Positions 16,123 through 24,260 of a DNA stretch of 42,317 bases are shown piece after piece; the stretch's first letter is position 1; the number at the start of each line of letters is the position of its first letter. The position numbers were made by a program, and so were the translations under genes. The notes under the pieces are model-generated. The model saw nothing but the letters and a program-made list of their open reading frames with translations, was not told the origin of the DNA and did no database searches. The DNA lies in NCBI GenBank assembly GCA_030427825.1, contig JAUICO010000035.1:1-42317 (forward strand). The letters run 5' to 3'. The DNA comes from a bacterium. Its GTDB lineage: Bacteria; Myxococcota_A; Bradymonadia; REDH01.

Positions 16123-18093
16123 CTAGTAGCGCACCGCCTCGATCGGCCCCTGCCGAGGCACGGTGAAGCGGTATCCGCATGGCGCTGTGAACGAAGTAGT
16201 TGAGCCGTCGAGGTCCGGCCAGCGGACGCGCACTTCTGCGGAGCACTCGCTTCCCAGCCCAAAGTGCGCCACCAGCTCATCCTGCATCCCGTAGTGCCCA
16301 TGCCCGCCGCCAATCTCACGCACCTGGGTGCCGGCGCTGCTCGTGACTTCGACCCGTGCACCGATCCCGGCCCGGTTGCTGCCCGCGCCGCCGACGAGGA
16401 CCACCTGCAGCGAGTTTGCGCGGTCGCCGGCCACATTCTCGAAGAGTCTGACCTGCGTGGTCTCGTAGCAGTTGTTCGCGTCGTCGGCTGAGCACCGCGA
16501 GCGGCTGTGACCAACGACAATGTCCATATCACCGTCCCGGTCGAAGTCGGCGATCGCCGAGCCGTGGCTGCGGTTGTGGTCAATTCCCACATCGACCGGC
16601 ACTTCTTCAAACCGCAGGTCGCTGCGCTGGTGGAAGAGCAGGCCGTGATTGCCCGGATAATCAGTCGCTCCCACATACACATCGAGGCGGCCGTCGTTGT
16701 CGAAGTCGAAGGTCGAGGCGGTGATGTCGCCGTGGTCCCATGGGATCGTGCTGCCGCGCGTCAGCCCGGTCTGCGCGTTGCCCGGCCGCTCGAAGCGCGG
16801 GTCGGCCGCACCAATGTTCACCAGAATCTCCGAGGAATCGGAGCTTGCCCCCACGTCCCAGTGGTGAATCTCGGCTGTTAACAGGTCCAGGTGCCCGTCG
16901 TTGTTTAGATCCGCACATAGGGTAGCGCCGCTGTTGCCGCCGAGCCGAAATGGCTCTCTGTCGTTGGCATGGGTCCATCGAAGAGCGTCGCCATCATCCT
17001 GACAGGCGATGTACTGCGGCGCCGGCACGCCTGCGCATTCATCATCCTCAGGATGCAGCGCGCACCAGCACCGTGCGGATTCGTTATCGGTCCAATCGGT
17101 CGCGTCATCCGAGGCGTATCCTGATGAGAGCGAGCGATTGAGATAGCGGCCTTCGTCGTTCAGCCAGAGATGATTCGGAGCGCGGCCATAGGATGCGGCC
17201 AACAACTCGGGCCAGCCGTCGTTGTTGAGGTCGCAGGCCGCCGATGACCACGCGTTGCTGTGCGCCCGTGCCCCGTTTAGAGATTCTACGCTGATCCAGT
17301 CCTCTGTCTGCAGGCCGCGTGCTTCGGTTTCGTCGACGAAGCCGCCCTGGCCGTCACCGATGAAGAGGCGGTCCTGCAGGGGTGAGCCGGAGCTGCCCTC
17401 TGCCACAAAGAGATCCAGATTTCCGTCGCGATTGATGTCCACGAAGGTAGCGCCGGCGGGATTCGTGGGCTCGAGGGCCATACGGAGCGGGCTGTCCGCA
17501 GGTCCGAGTCGGAAGGTCCCATCGCCGGCGTTCAGCAGGAGCTCTGAGGTCTCGCCTTCGTCCGCGTCGCCGGCGCCCAGACCGGCGTAGAAGTCCATGT
17601 CGCCGTCGTTGTCGACATCGCCGGCGGCGAACACATCACCCGGTCGGCCGAGGAACCCCGCCGGGCTTCGTCGTTCAAAGAGGCCGGACCACGCGGTCTC
17701 ATCTTCGAAGCCGTTACCGGTATTGCGCAGGAGCCAGTGGTGGCGGGTGCCACCGTCCGAGAAGTCGTCAAAACGGGGTCCGCCGCGCCGTACGAGCAGA
17801 TCGCTGCGGCCGTCTCCGTCGTAATCGACGCTGAGAATCCGGACCCCCTGCACGCCGATGTCTTCGAGGCCCCAGGCCGCTGTCGCCTCACGAAACGCCG
17901 GGGTGCTTCCGTCCCACAGGTGCACTTCCGGCTCCGTCTCGGCGCACAGGCTGAGCTCTTCGAAGCAGGTCTCGGCGGGTGCGCAGATCGGTCCTTCCTG
18001 ACCGCAGGATACTTGGTCGTCGCTCCTGCCGCAGCCGTAACACGGCACGGCGCACGCGATCAGGGCCGCGATGCCAACCACTCTTGCGTTCAC
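16123..18093 (-). CDS. Exported FG-GAP repeat protein with ASPIC/UnbV domain
   Basis: This 656-residue protein starts with an export signal (NARVVGIAALIACAVPCYGC). Cys 18 or Cys 21 might be lipidated, although the lipobox is poor. A Cys-rich stretch follows, then repeated calcium-binding FG-GAP/integrin-like blades marked by DYDGDGRSD, DVDNDGDMD, DINRDGNLD, DLNNDGW, DLNNDGHLD, DFDNDGRLD and DFDRDGDMD. The C-terminal ASPIC/UnbV domain has AGIGARVEVTSSAG and the HFGLG signature. It is probably a cell-surface or secreted beta-propeller; no catalytic function can be assigned. The GTG at 18093 is chosen because GGAG lies 6 nt upstream and it removes acidic residues from the signal peptide; the ATG at 18105 is the alternative. 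It lies 59 nt downstream of the dehydratase gene on the same strand. Confidence 0.88.
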   Translation of the reverse strand: MNARVVGIAALIACAVPCYGCGRSDDQVSCGQEGPICAPAETCFEELSLCAETEPEVHLWDGSTPAFREATAAWGLEDIGVQGVRILSVDYDGDGRSDLLVRRGGPRFDDFSDGGTRHHWLLRNTGNGFEDETAWSGLFERRSPAGFLGRPGDVFAAGDVDNDGDMDFYAGLGAGDADEGETSELLLNAGDGTFRLGPADSPLRMALEPTNPAGATFVDINRDGNLDLFVAEGSSGSPLQDRLFIGDGQGGFVDETEARGLQTEDWISVESLNGARAHSNAWSSAACDLNNDGWPELLAASYGRAPNHLWLNDEGRYLNRSLSSGYASDDATDWTDNESARCWCALHPEDDECAGVPAPQYIACQDDGDALRWTHANDREPFRLGGNSGATLCADLNNDGHLDLLTAEIHHWDVGASSDSSEILVNIGAADPRFERPGNAQTGLTRGSTIPWDHGDITASTFDFDNDGRLDVYVGATDYPGNHGLLFHQRSDLRFEEVPVDVGIDHNRSHGSAIADFDRDGDMDIVVGHSRSRCSADDANNCYETTQVRLFENVAGDRANSLQVVLVGGAGSNRAGIGARVEVTSSAGTQVREIGGGHGHYGMQDELVAHFGLGSECSAEVRVRWPDLDGSTTSFTAPCGYRFTVPRQGPIEAVRY

Positions 18094-18152
18094 ATCAAGC
18101 TCCATTCATGGCGAGCGCACGGTGCGCGGTCATGCTGCCGGCAGTACGCCGT

Positions 18153-20087
18153 TTACCGGCGCGGCTTGTTCGCAGCTGAGATCGAAATCACCTTGTCAGC
18201 GACGCTGCGCACTTCGGCAAGGGACTCTCGATTCTCGAGGCGTTCGAGAATTTCGAAGAGCGCCTCGCGAATGTGCGCCGAGGGCGGTCCCAGCTTGGCG
18301 ATCTCAAGGAGCCTCTCTGCGGCTTCGAGCACGGTCTCCTTGTCCGGCGGATGGATCTGGCTTCGGAAGATTCGGGGGTGCCGGGTGTTGGATGTGGTCT
18401 CGCGGTCCGACGAGAGCTCCTCGAAGAGCTTCTCGCCCGGGCGAATACCGGAGAAGTTGATCTTGATGTCCAGGTCGGGCTCGAGCCCTGACAGGCGGAT
18501 CAGGTCGCGGGCAACATCGAGGATTAACACCGGCTCGCCCATATCCAGCACGAAGATGTCGCCACCCTTTGCGAAGCTCGCAGCTTGAAGGACAAGCTGT
18601 GTCGCCTCGGGAATCGTCATGAAGTAGCGCTGCATTTCCGGGTGGGTCACCGTTACCGGGCCTCCCTCGGCGATCTGCTTCTTGAATATGGGTATCACCG
18701 AGCCGTTCGAGCCAAGCACGTTTCCGAAGCGCACTGCGCAGAGGCGGGTGTTGCTCTCCTCGACGAGAGTCTGCATCAGCATCTCTGCGCAGCGTTTCGT
18801 CGCTCCCATTACGCTTGTTGGATTGACGGCCTTGTCGGTCGAGATGAGTACGCAGATGTCCACGCCGGTGGCCTGCGATGCGCGGATGATGCTCTTCGTG
18901 CCGATGATGTTGTTCTTGATCGCCTCGCTGGGGCTGATCTCCATCAGGGGTACATGTTTGTGCGCGGCCGCGTGCAGGACGACGGTCGGCTTTGTGTGCC
19001 GCATCACCTGTTTTACGCGGCGGAGGTCGTAGATATCACCGATAACCGGTCGCAGGTTGATATCGGGGAAGCTGCGGGTCAGCTCGCGCTCAAGGTGAAA
19101 GAGCGGATTCTCTGCCTGTTCAAAGAGCACCAGCTGATGGGGGCCGAAGCGGGCCACCTGGCGGCACAGCTCAGACCCGATCGAGCCGCCGGCGCCGGTA
19201 ATCAGCACGGTGTTGCCGCTGATCAGCTCCGCGATTTCGTCGTTCTCGAGTCGAACCGGCGGGCGCCCAAGCAGGTCCTGCAGGTCGACTTCGCGAAGGT
19301 TGGAGAATGAGACGGTGCCCTGAAGTATGGCATCGGTCGTCGGCAGCACCCGGTGCTTGATGTCGGCGCCCGCACACAAGGTGACAACCTCACGGATGTG
19401 GTCCTTGCGGGAGTCATCGAGTGCGATGATGACCTGCCCGATACCGTGCTCGGTGGCCAGCCTCGGGATTTCTTCCAGCACGCCCAGCACTTTGCAGCCG
19501 TTAAGGCGTGTCCCAACGAGTCGTGAGTCCGAGTCCACGATCCCGATGACGTTTGTCTTCAGCTCCGGTGAACGCGCGGTTTCTCTGATGAGACTCTCGG
19601 CACTGGTGCCGGTTCCGACGATCAGCGTACGGATGCTGTCTGCGTCCGCCTGCGGCAGTCGGACGATTCTCTCTCGGAACATGCGGATGCTGACGCGCAT
19701 CGTTGAGAGGAGAATGATCGCAAGCATGTTGTCGAGGAGGAATACGCTGCGCGGTGGTTGCGCCACATCGAGCAGCAGCACCAGAGTCGTGCCGACGAGT
19801 GTCGCAAGCAGCGTCGCCTTCACCGTAGAGACGAGGTCGTTGAGAGAGACGTAGCGCCACCAACCTGAGAGCTGTCGGAACAGGACGAACGCGGCGAGTT
19901 TGGTGCTGACGAAGATCGGCAGGCACCAGACAATAGAATCGCCGTACTCATCGAAGACGCGCGTTGCATCGAAATCGAGCCGGACCAGGAACGCGAGCAG
20001 GCAGGCAAGAGTGAACGCGACGAGGTGAACAGCCACCATCACGACCAGCCGGAACCGGATCAGCGTGTCTTCAATTTTTGCTCGCAT
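18153..20087 (-). CDS. FlaA1/WbpM/PglF-type membrane nucleotide-sugar 4,6-dehydratase
   Basis: This 644-residue protein has about four N-terminal membrane segments (for example VVMVAVHLVAFTLACLLAFL). A first Rossmann-like domain has LIVGTGTSAESL. A C-terminal extended-SDR domain has VLITGAGGSIGSELCRQ for NAD(P) binding and STDKAVNPTSVMGATKR, in which Met takes the place of the usual catalytic Tyr, as is typical of WbpM/PglF C6-dehydratases. It would convert UDP-GlcNAc to the 4-keto-6-deoxy sugar, the first step to bacillosamine, QuiNAc or related diamino sugars for glycans. The start MRAKIEDTL fits the family N-terminus, although its Shine-Dalgarno is weak. Its product class is the precursor of PglD-type acyltransferase substrates, which is relevant to the lipoyl-NeuD protein about 9 kb away. 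Confidence 0.9.
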   Translation of the reverse strand: MRAKIEDTLIRFRLVVMVAVHLVAFTLACLLAFLVRLDFDATRVFDEYGDSIVWCLPIFVSTKLAAFVLFRQLSGWWRYVSLNDLVSTVKATLLATLVGTTLVLLLDVAQPPRSVFLLDNMLAIILLSTMRVSIRMFRERIVRLPQADADSIRTLIVGTGTSAESLIRETARSPELKTNVIGIVDSDSRLVGTRLNGCKVLGVLEEIPRLATEHGIGQVIIALDDSRKDHIREVVTLCAGADIKHRVLPTTDAILQGTVSFSNLREVDLQDLLGRPPVRLENDEIAELISGNTVLITGAGGSIGSELCRQVARFGPHQLVLFEQAENPLFHLERELTRSFPDINLRPVIGDIYDLRRVKQVMRHTKPTVVLHAAAHKHVPLMEISPSEAIKNNIIGTKSIIRASQATGVDICVLISTDKAVNPTSVMGATKRCAEMLMQTLVEESNTRLCAVRFGNVLGSNGSVIPIFKKQIAEGGPVTVTHPEMQRYFMTIPEATQLVLQAASFAKGGDIFVLDMGEPVLILDVARDLIRLSGLEPDLDIKINFSGIRPGEKLFEELSSDRETTSNTRHPRIFRSQIHPPDKETVLEAAERLLEIAKLGPPSAHIREALFEILERLENRESLAEVRSVADKVISISAANKPRR

Positions 20088-20282
20088 GGGATGCCGTCGA
20101 GGATCGTACTGTACCGGCGACAGCGCGATTGCGTCGTCACTAGAGCGTTGTGCCACGTTACTTTCAGCGATTGCGCCGGATATCGCCAATTCGCGTTGGA
20201 CGCAATCGAAACCTTGGCGCGTCGCGGCGTCTGAACGCTCGTAGGCCGCGAGTGTTCCGTCGTGCGCCCGTGGCCGCCGGGC

Positions 20283-20660
20283 TTACTCGGCCGGGGCGGG
20301 CGCCGGGCCGCGGTAGCGCCGAAAACGTTCCTTGATCAGCTCGGGATCACACTCCCATGTATCGAGAGCGAGCCCGATCCCGGCGGCACCGTAGCCGCCT
20401 TCACCACCGACAAGTCGGATGTATGCGTCTTCTGCGATGGCGACGCAGCGCTCGATCAGGCGGTCGTAGAACACGACCATCACCTCGGTGGCATAGAGCA
20501 GCTCATTGCTCGGGGCGCTCTCGATCGCGGCCAGCAATTGTTGTTGTTCTGCAATACGAGCGGTCGTTCTGGGCCCCGCGCCGCAGGCGACCACGGCAAG
20601 AGCGATGACCAGAGCGGCTACCCACTCCGTTGAGGCGCGTCCTCGGGAGCCCGGAGTCAC
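20283..20660 (-). CDS. Small hypothetical lipoprotein
   Basis: This 125-residue protein starts at a GTG that overlaps the stop of the upstream gene (GTGA), so the two are translationally coupled. A basic N-terminus and WVAALVIALAVVACG form a lipoprotein signal with a plausible lipobox Cys near residue 26. The rest is helical (RIAEQQQLLAAIESAPSNEL), followed by a Gly-rich GGEGGYGAAG segment and a Pro/Ala-rich end. I recognise no family. Confidence 0.65.
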   Translation of the reverse strand: MTPGSRGRASTEWVAALVIALAVVACGAGPRTTARIAEQQQLLAAIESAPSNELLYATEVMVVFYDRLIERCVAIAEDAYIRLVGGEGGYGAAGIGLALDTWECDPELIKERFRRYRGPAPAPAE

Positions 20661-21424
20661 GCCCGGGTCCAGCGCCGAACGATGCGTTCAGCGGCGATCC
20701 CGGCGTTCAGTCGGGTGCAGATGCCCCCTACCGCCCGATCGCCGGAGCGCGCGAGAACGAAGGCGCAATCGAAGGGCGTCCGGGCGAGGACGTGGTTGGC
20801 ACAAGCAAAGGCGAAGCCGGTCTTACGAAAGTCGGGGTCCGTGTAGAGCGACTGCACCTGCGACTGTCCGTCCCAGTCGTAGCGTGCCACGACGCTGGTG
20901 AAGCGGTCACCGATACGGATGCCGGCGAAGTGGGCGGCGGGAAACTTCGACTCGCACTGTGCGATCGCCAGCTCCGGAGTATCCTCGCCGCGTACGTCGC
21001 GGACCGCCGCCGGCCACGCCGCCGCGGGAATGTCCACCACCGGCGGCGTCGGGCGGTCGCTGCCGGCGGTGAATTCCATCGGCCGCGTACCCGTTTGGCG
21101 ACGCCAAACCCGGAGGTCCAGGGCCGCCTCAGCATGTTCTCTATATCCCGCGGCTTCCAGGGCGTCGACGCGGCCGCCGGGGTCGCCATAGATCGCGAAA
21201 ACAGGGCGCAGGTCTGCATCCGAGAACCAGTCACCGACGGCCTGCACCTGGTCGGCGCTGAGGGTGGCGTCCGGCCCGACGAAGGCCTGATTGCAGCGCG
21301 TAGAGGCCGGATTGTCGGCGGCCCGCGAGCAATCAACACCCGCGACTGCGTCAATGTCGGCGAGAAGCGCGAAGTGCTTCAGATCCTGTGTGAACAGCCA
21401 TGAAGGCGACCAGTCTGCCGACAC
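20657..21424 (-). CDS. Possible GNAT-fold acetyltransferase
   Basis: This 255-residue soluble protein has a C-terminal half resembling a GNAT domain: AHFAGIRIGDRFTSVVARYD, VQSLYTDPDFRKTGFA in the place of the acetyl-CoA-binding loop, then ACANHVLARTPFDCAFVLA. The N-terminal half also has GNAT-like spacing (RVDALEAAGYREHAEAALDL), so a double-GNAT layout is possible. The usual Q/RxxGxG/A loop is weak, and the assignment is tentative. The start is GTG with GAGG 8 nt upstream. It is followed by the small lipoprotein with a 4-nt overlap and is divergent from the dCTP deaminase gene. Confidence 0.55.
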   Translation of the reverse strand: MSADWSPSWLFTQDLKHFALLADIDAVAGVDCSRAADNPASTRCNQAFVGPDATLSADQVQAVGDWFSDADLRPVFAIYGDPGGRVDALEAAGYREHAEAALDLRVWRRQTGTRPMEFTAGSDRPTPPVVDIPAAAWPAAVRDVRGEDTPELAIAQCESKFPAAHFAGIRIGDRFTSVVARYDWDGQSQVQSLYTDPDFRKTGFAFACANHVLARTPFDCAFVLARSGDRAVGGICTRLNAGIAAERIVRRWTRA

Positions 21425-21530
21425 CCTTGCGTCCTCGGTAGTTGGGGAATGAAGCCGACGTTAAGAGTACTGACGCTGCTCGGGATCAACAAGCGCACCG
21501 CACCTGCGGCTCACCTCACCGTTGGGAGGC

Positions 21531-21558
21531 TTGTCAGCGCGCGATGTCGGGGTATAGC
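21531..21558 (+). promoter_or_regulatory. Candidate sigma-70-type promoter for dcd
   Basis: TTGTCA (21531-21536) and TATAGC (21553-21558) are separated by 16 bp. The -10 ends 32 bases before the dCTP deaminase ATG, in a divergent intergenic region. Confidence 0.4.
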
Positions 21559-21590
21559 GCACAGCATCGCATTCCCGATTCGGAGTTCGC

Positions 21591-22229
21591 ATGATTCTAT
21601 GCCGTGAAGCCATCATGGAGGCCGTCGAAGACGGCCGCATCGTCATCGACCCCTACGAGCCCGAGCTCGTGGGGATCAATTCCGTCGACATTCGCCTCGG
21701 CCCGGACGTGTACGAACTCACCGGCACCGAGCCGCGAGATCTCTACTCGGACGATCGCAGCCGATGGCGAAAGATGGAGCCCGTGAAGGCCGGCGCCCTG
21801 CGTTCGGTCATGCCCCACTTCGGCCTGCACGTGCTCAAAGACGAGGACGACTGCTACATTTTCCGCAGCGGCGGCTTCTATCTCGCGACGACGTTGGAAG
21901 CGATCGGCAGCGCGGCTGATCCGGATGGGATCAACGGGCGGCAGGCCATCGTACCCGAGATGAAGGCACGCAGCACGGTCGGCCGCCAGGGCCTGACCGT
22001 CGCGCTCTGTGCCGGACTCGGCGACGTCGGCTACTGTAGCCGGTGGGCCCTTGAGGTTCGCGTAGTCGACTGTGGCGACATCGCGTTGGCCGTCGGCACT
22101 CCGATCGCGCAGGTTGTGTTTCATAGCGCGACCGCCACCGATGCGGCCTATGACGGCGCAGCCCGCTACCAGCACCAGGGCAGCGTACGCTTCATGCCGA
22201 AGCCTCTGAAGGTATATCGACCCGGTTGA
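21591..22229 (+). CDS. dcd: dCTP deaminase family protein
   Basis: This 212-residue protein matches the dCTP deaminase/dUTPase fold. NSVDIRLG occupies the early conserved position. KARSTVGRQGLTV corresponds to the RSSxxRxGL substrate loop, GYCSRWALEVR contains the catalytic-type Glu, and GTPIAQVVF and a C-terminal ARYQHQGSVR correspond to the GxxIxQxxF and YQxQxG motifs. It would convert dCTP to dUTP for dTMP synthesis. It departs from the common sequence in the LGDVGY segment, where IDPG is usual. GGAG lies about 5 nt before the ATG. It is a single gene upstream of mscS with a 204-base gap. Confidence 0.83.
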   Translation: MILCREAIMEAVEDGRIVIDPYEPELVGINSVDIRLGPDVYELTGTEPRDLYSDDRSRWRKMEPVKAGALRSVMPHFGLHVLKDEDDCYIFRSGGFYLATTLEAIGSAADPDGINGRQAIVPEMKARSTVGRQGLTVALCAGLGDVGYCSRWALEVRVVDCGDIALAVGTPIAQVVFHSATATDAAYDGAARYQHQGSVRFMPKPLKVYRPG

Positions 22230-22433
22230 GATTCCCGAGATCTCGTCGATCGATGCGATTATTGTCGGCAGATGTGACCGGGCGTGTCCTTCGGTTGTCC
22301 GTGGACAGGGGCGCCCGAACGTGAAACTGCGGCCTGCCTCACCCCTCAATTCAAGCGACTGAACGCGGACGACTGTGCCACACCTTCGGGGGCGGGCGTC
22401 GCCGCCGGGAAGATCGCGATCAAGGAGAAGAGA

Positions 22434-23252
22434 ATGGATTTTGAAGCAATCAAGCAGACACTCGCGGAGTACCTGACCCTGTACGGGATTCGAGTACTGG
22501 CCGCGATCGGCATTCTGATCGTCGGCTGGATTATCGCCGGCATCGTACAGCGCGCCGTCACCCGCGCCGGCCGAAAGAGCGAGACGCTCGACGATACATT
22601 GATGACCTTCATGGGACGCCTCGCACGATTCCTGGTGCTGGCGATCACCCTGATCGCAGTCCTCGCCAAGTTTGGAGTCGAGACCGCGTCCGTCGTCGGT
22701 GTTCTCGCCGCCGCATCGTTCGCAGTCGGCCTGGCTCTGCAGGGCACGCTGCAGCACTTCGCATCCGGCGTCATGCTGCTCTTCTTCCGTCCCTTCTCAG
22801 AGGGTGACGTCGTCGAAGCCGGCGGCACCACAGGTGTTGTCAAAGAGCTCGGCGTGTTCTCGACGCAGCTCGAGCCGCCCACCGGCGAGTTTGTTGTTGT
22901 TCCGAACGGTCAGATTTGGGGCTCGGCGATCAAGAACTACACCCGCAACGGTAAGCGTCGCGCGGACATCGGCATCGGCATCGACTATGGTGATGACCAC
23001 GTCAAAGCAGGCCGCATCATGAGCGAGCTCGCCGCCGCTGACCCCCGCGTGCTGGATGATCCCGGCGTCGGTACACCGATGACTGAGCTTGGCGACAACG
23101 CTGTCATCCTGACGCTGATGGTCTGGGTCAAGCCTGAGGACTGGGTCGCAATCCAGGGTGATCTTCGTCAGAAGATCAAGGAGCGCTTCGACCGGGAAGG
23201 ACTCAACTTCCCCTTCCCGCAGCGCGACGTGCACCACTACAACCAGCAGTAG
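22434..23252 (+). CDS. mscS: Small-conductance mechanosensitive channel (MscS family)
   Basis: This 272-residue inner-membrane protein is of standard MscS length. Three membrane segments lie at about 16-40, 62-84 and 86-112; the third is the pore helix (AAASFAVGLALQGTLQHFASG) rich in Gly and Ala. The beta domain begins with RPFSEGDVVEAGGTTGVV and includes VVVPNGQIWGSAIKNYTRN, and the protein ends with the family signature FPFPQRDVH. It releases osmolytes on hypo-osmotic shock. The start MDFEAIK is set by AAGGAG 6 nt upstream, which excludes 50 upstream in-frame residues. It is convergent with the RlmI-like gene, with only 6 bases between the stops. Confidence 0.94.
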   Translation: MDFEAIKQTLAEYLTLYGIRVLAAIGILIVGWIIAGIVQRAVTRAGRKSETLDDTLMTFMGRLARFLVLAITLIAVLAKFGVETASVVGVLAAASFAVGLALQGTLQHFASGVMLLFFRPFSEGDVVEAGGTTGVVKELGVFSTQLEPPTGEFVVVPNGQIWGSAIKNYTRNGKRRADIGIGIDYGDDHVKAGRIMSELAAADPRVLDDPGVGTPMTELGDNAVILTLMVWVKPEDWVAIQGDLRQKIKERFDREGLNFPFPQRDVHHYNQQ

Positions 23253-23258
23253 GTTGCG

Positions 23259-24257
23259 TCAGTCTGCGCACACCAGCGCAGACTTCAGGTGGTATTCAAC
23301 AGGCGGCGTCGGAAAATCCGGTGCCGCTTTCCACTTTTTGGCGAGGCGAAAGCCTTTCAGCCGCGTGCGTTCATCCACCAGAGATTCGAAGTCGTTGATG
23401 CTCATCCCCGCGAGGTTCGTCGAGACGAAAAGCTCTCCGTGCTCGGGGCATAACGCACCCAAACTCAGGTCGATGAGCTCTGCGAAGTCGGAGCGCAACG
23501 AAAACCGCCGAGACCTGCCGCGGCGCCCACGGCTGAATGCCGGCGGGTCCAGGATGATTGCGTCCCAGGTTTCATCGCGGCGCCCGAGGCGAGCCAACCA
23601 GGCGAAGGCGTCTTCCGTGAGAAAACTGCGGCCTGCCTCAATCCCATTCAGCTCGTAGTTGCGCCGGCCCCAGTCCAGATACTTCTGAGACACATCCACA
23701 TTCAGGACGTCGTTCTCCGGCGCGAGAAACACGCCGAAGCCGCAGGTGTAGGCGAAGAGGTTGAGCACACGACGGTTGTGCCAGCGCTCTGCAAGCTCCC
23801 GCCGCTGATCGCGCATGTCGACGAAGAGCCCGGGCGAGAGCCCTTCGTCGGCCCGAATCTCTATCGTGCGCCCGTTCTCCATCACATCCCAACGGTCGGG
23901 CACAGGCCCGAAGCCACGCGCGTCGAGAGCCTCTCGCAGGGCCTCCTGATCGCCGCGGTCCGTGTGTGCCCGGCCGGCGCTGCGGTCCGGCGCGTCAATC
24001 ACAGCGAGCGCCAACGTGCAGCCGGACTCCTGCAGCACTTCGCAGACGGCAAGAAGGGCCTCTGCGTCCCGCCAGCCCTGCGTGCGTATTCGAAGGATGG
24101 CAACGTTCGCGAACCGATCGACCATCAGCCCCGGCAGGCCGTCCCAGCGGTCATGTATGAGCCGGTAGCAGTTTGTTTGTTCTGAAGGCAGTCCGGCGTC
24201 CACACGCCGCGCCACCGCCGCCAGCGTCCTGTCACGGATGATGTCCAGTCGCCGCAT
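23259..24257 (-). CDS. RlmI-like class I SAM-dependent RNA methyltransferase
   Basis: This 332-residue protein has a YRLIHDRWDGLPGLMVDRF segment, the EEHD-like domain that follows PUA in RlmI. A Rossmann methyltransferase domain has VLNLFAYTCGFGVF for SAM and LDPPAFS for the catalytic loop, as in m5C 23S rRNA methyltransferases. The N-terminal PUA domain of RlmI is reduced to about 30 residues or absent. The target is probably a cytosine in rRNA, but this is inference. It starts 3 nt after the mnmG stop, so it is cotranscribed with another RNA-modification gene. Confidence 0.82.
   Translation of the reverse strand: MRRLDIIRDRTLAAVARRVDAGLPSEQTNCYRLIHDRWDGLPGLMVDRFANVAILRIRTQGWRDAEALLAVCEVLQESGCTLALAVIDAPDRSAGRAHTDRGDQEALREALDARGFGPVPDRWDVMENGRTIEIRADEGLSPGLFVDMRDQRRELAERWHNRRVLNLFAYTCGFGVFLAPENDVLNVDVSQKYLDWGRRNYELNGIEAGRSFLTEDAFAWLARLGRRDETWDAIILDPPAFSRGRRGRSRRFSLRSDFAELIDLSLGALCPEHGELFVSTNLAGMSINDFESLVDERTRLKGFRLAKKWKAAPDFPTPPVEYHLKSALVCAD
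23261..23284. terminator. Hairpin at the mscS / methyltransferase convergence
   Basis: The perfect 9-bp arms AGTCTGCGC and GCGCAGACT flank a 6-nt loop. The hairpin overlaps the last codons of the minus-strand methyltransferase and follows the mscS stop by 8 bases. It may terminate either strand, although no T-run is present. Confidence 0.45.
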
Positions 24258-24260
24258 CGC

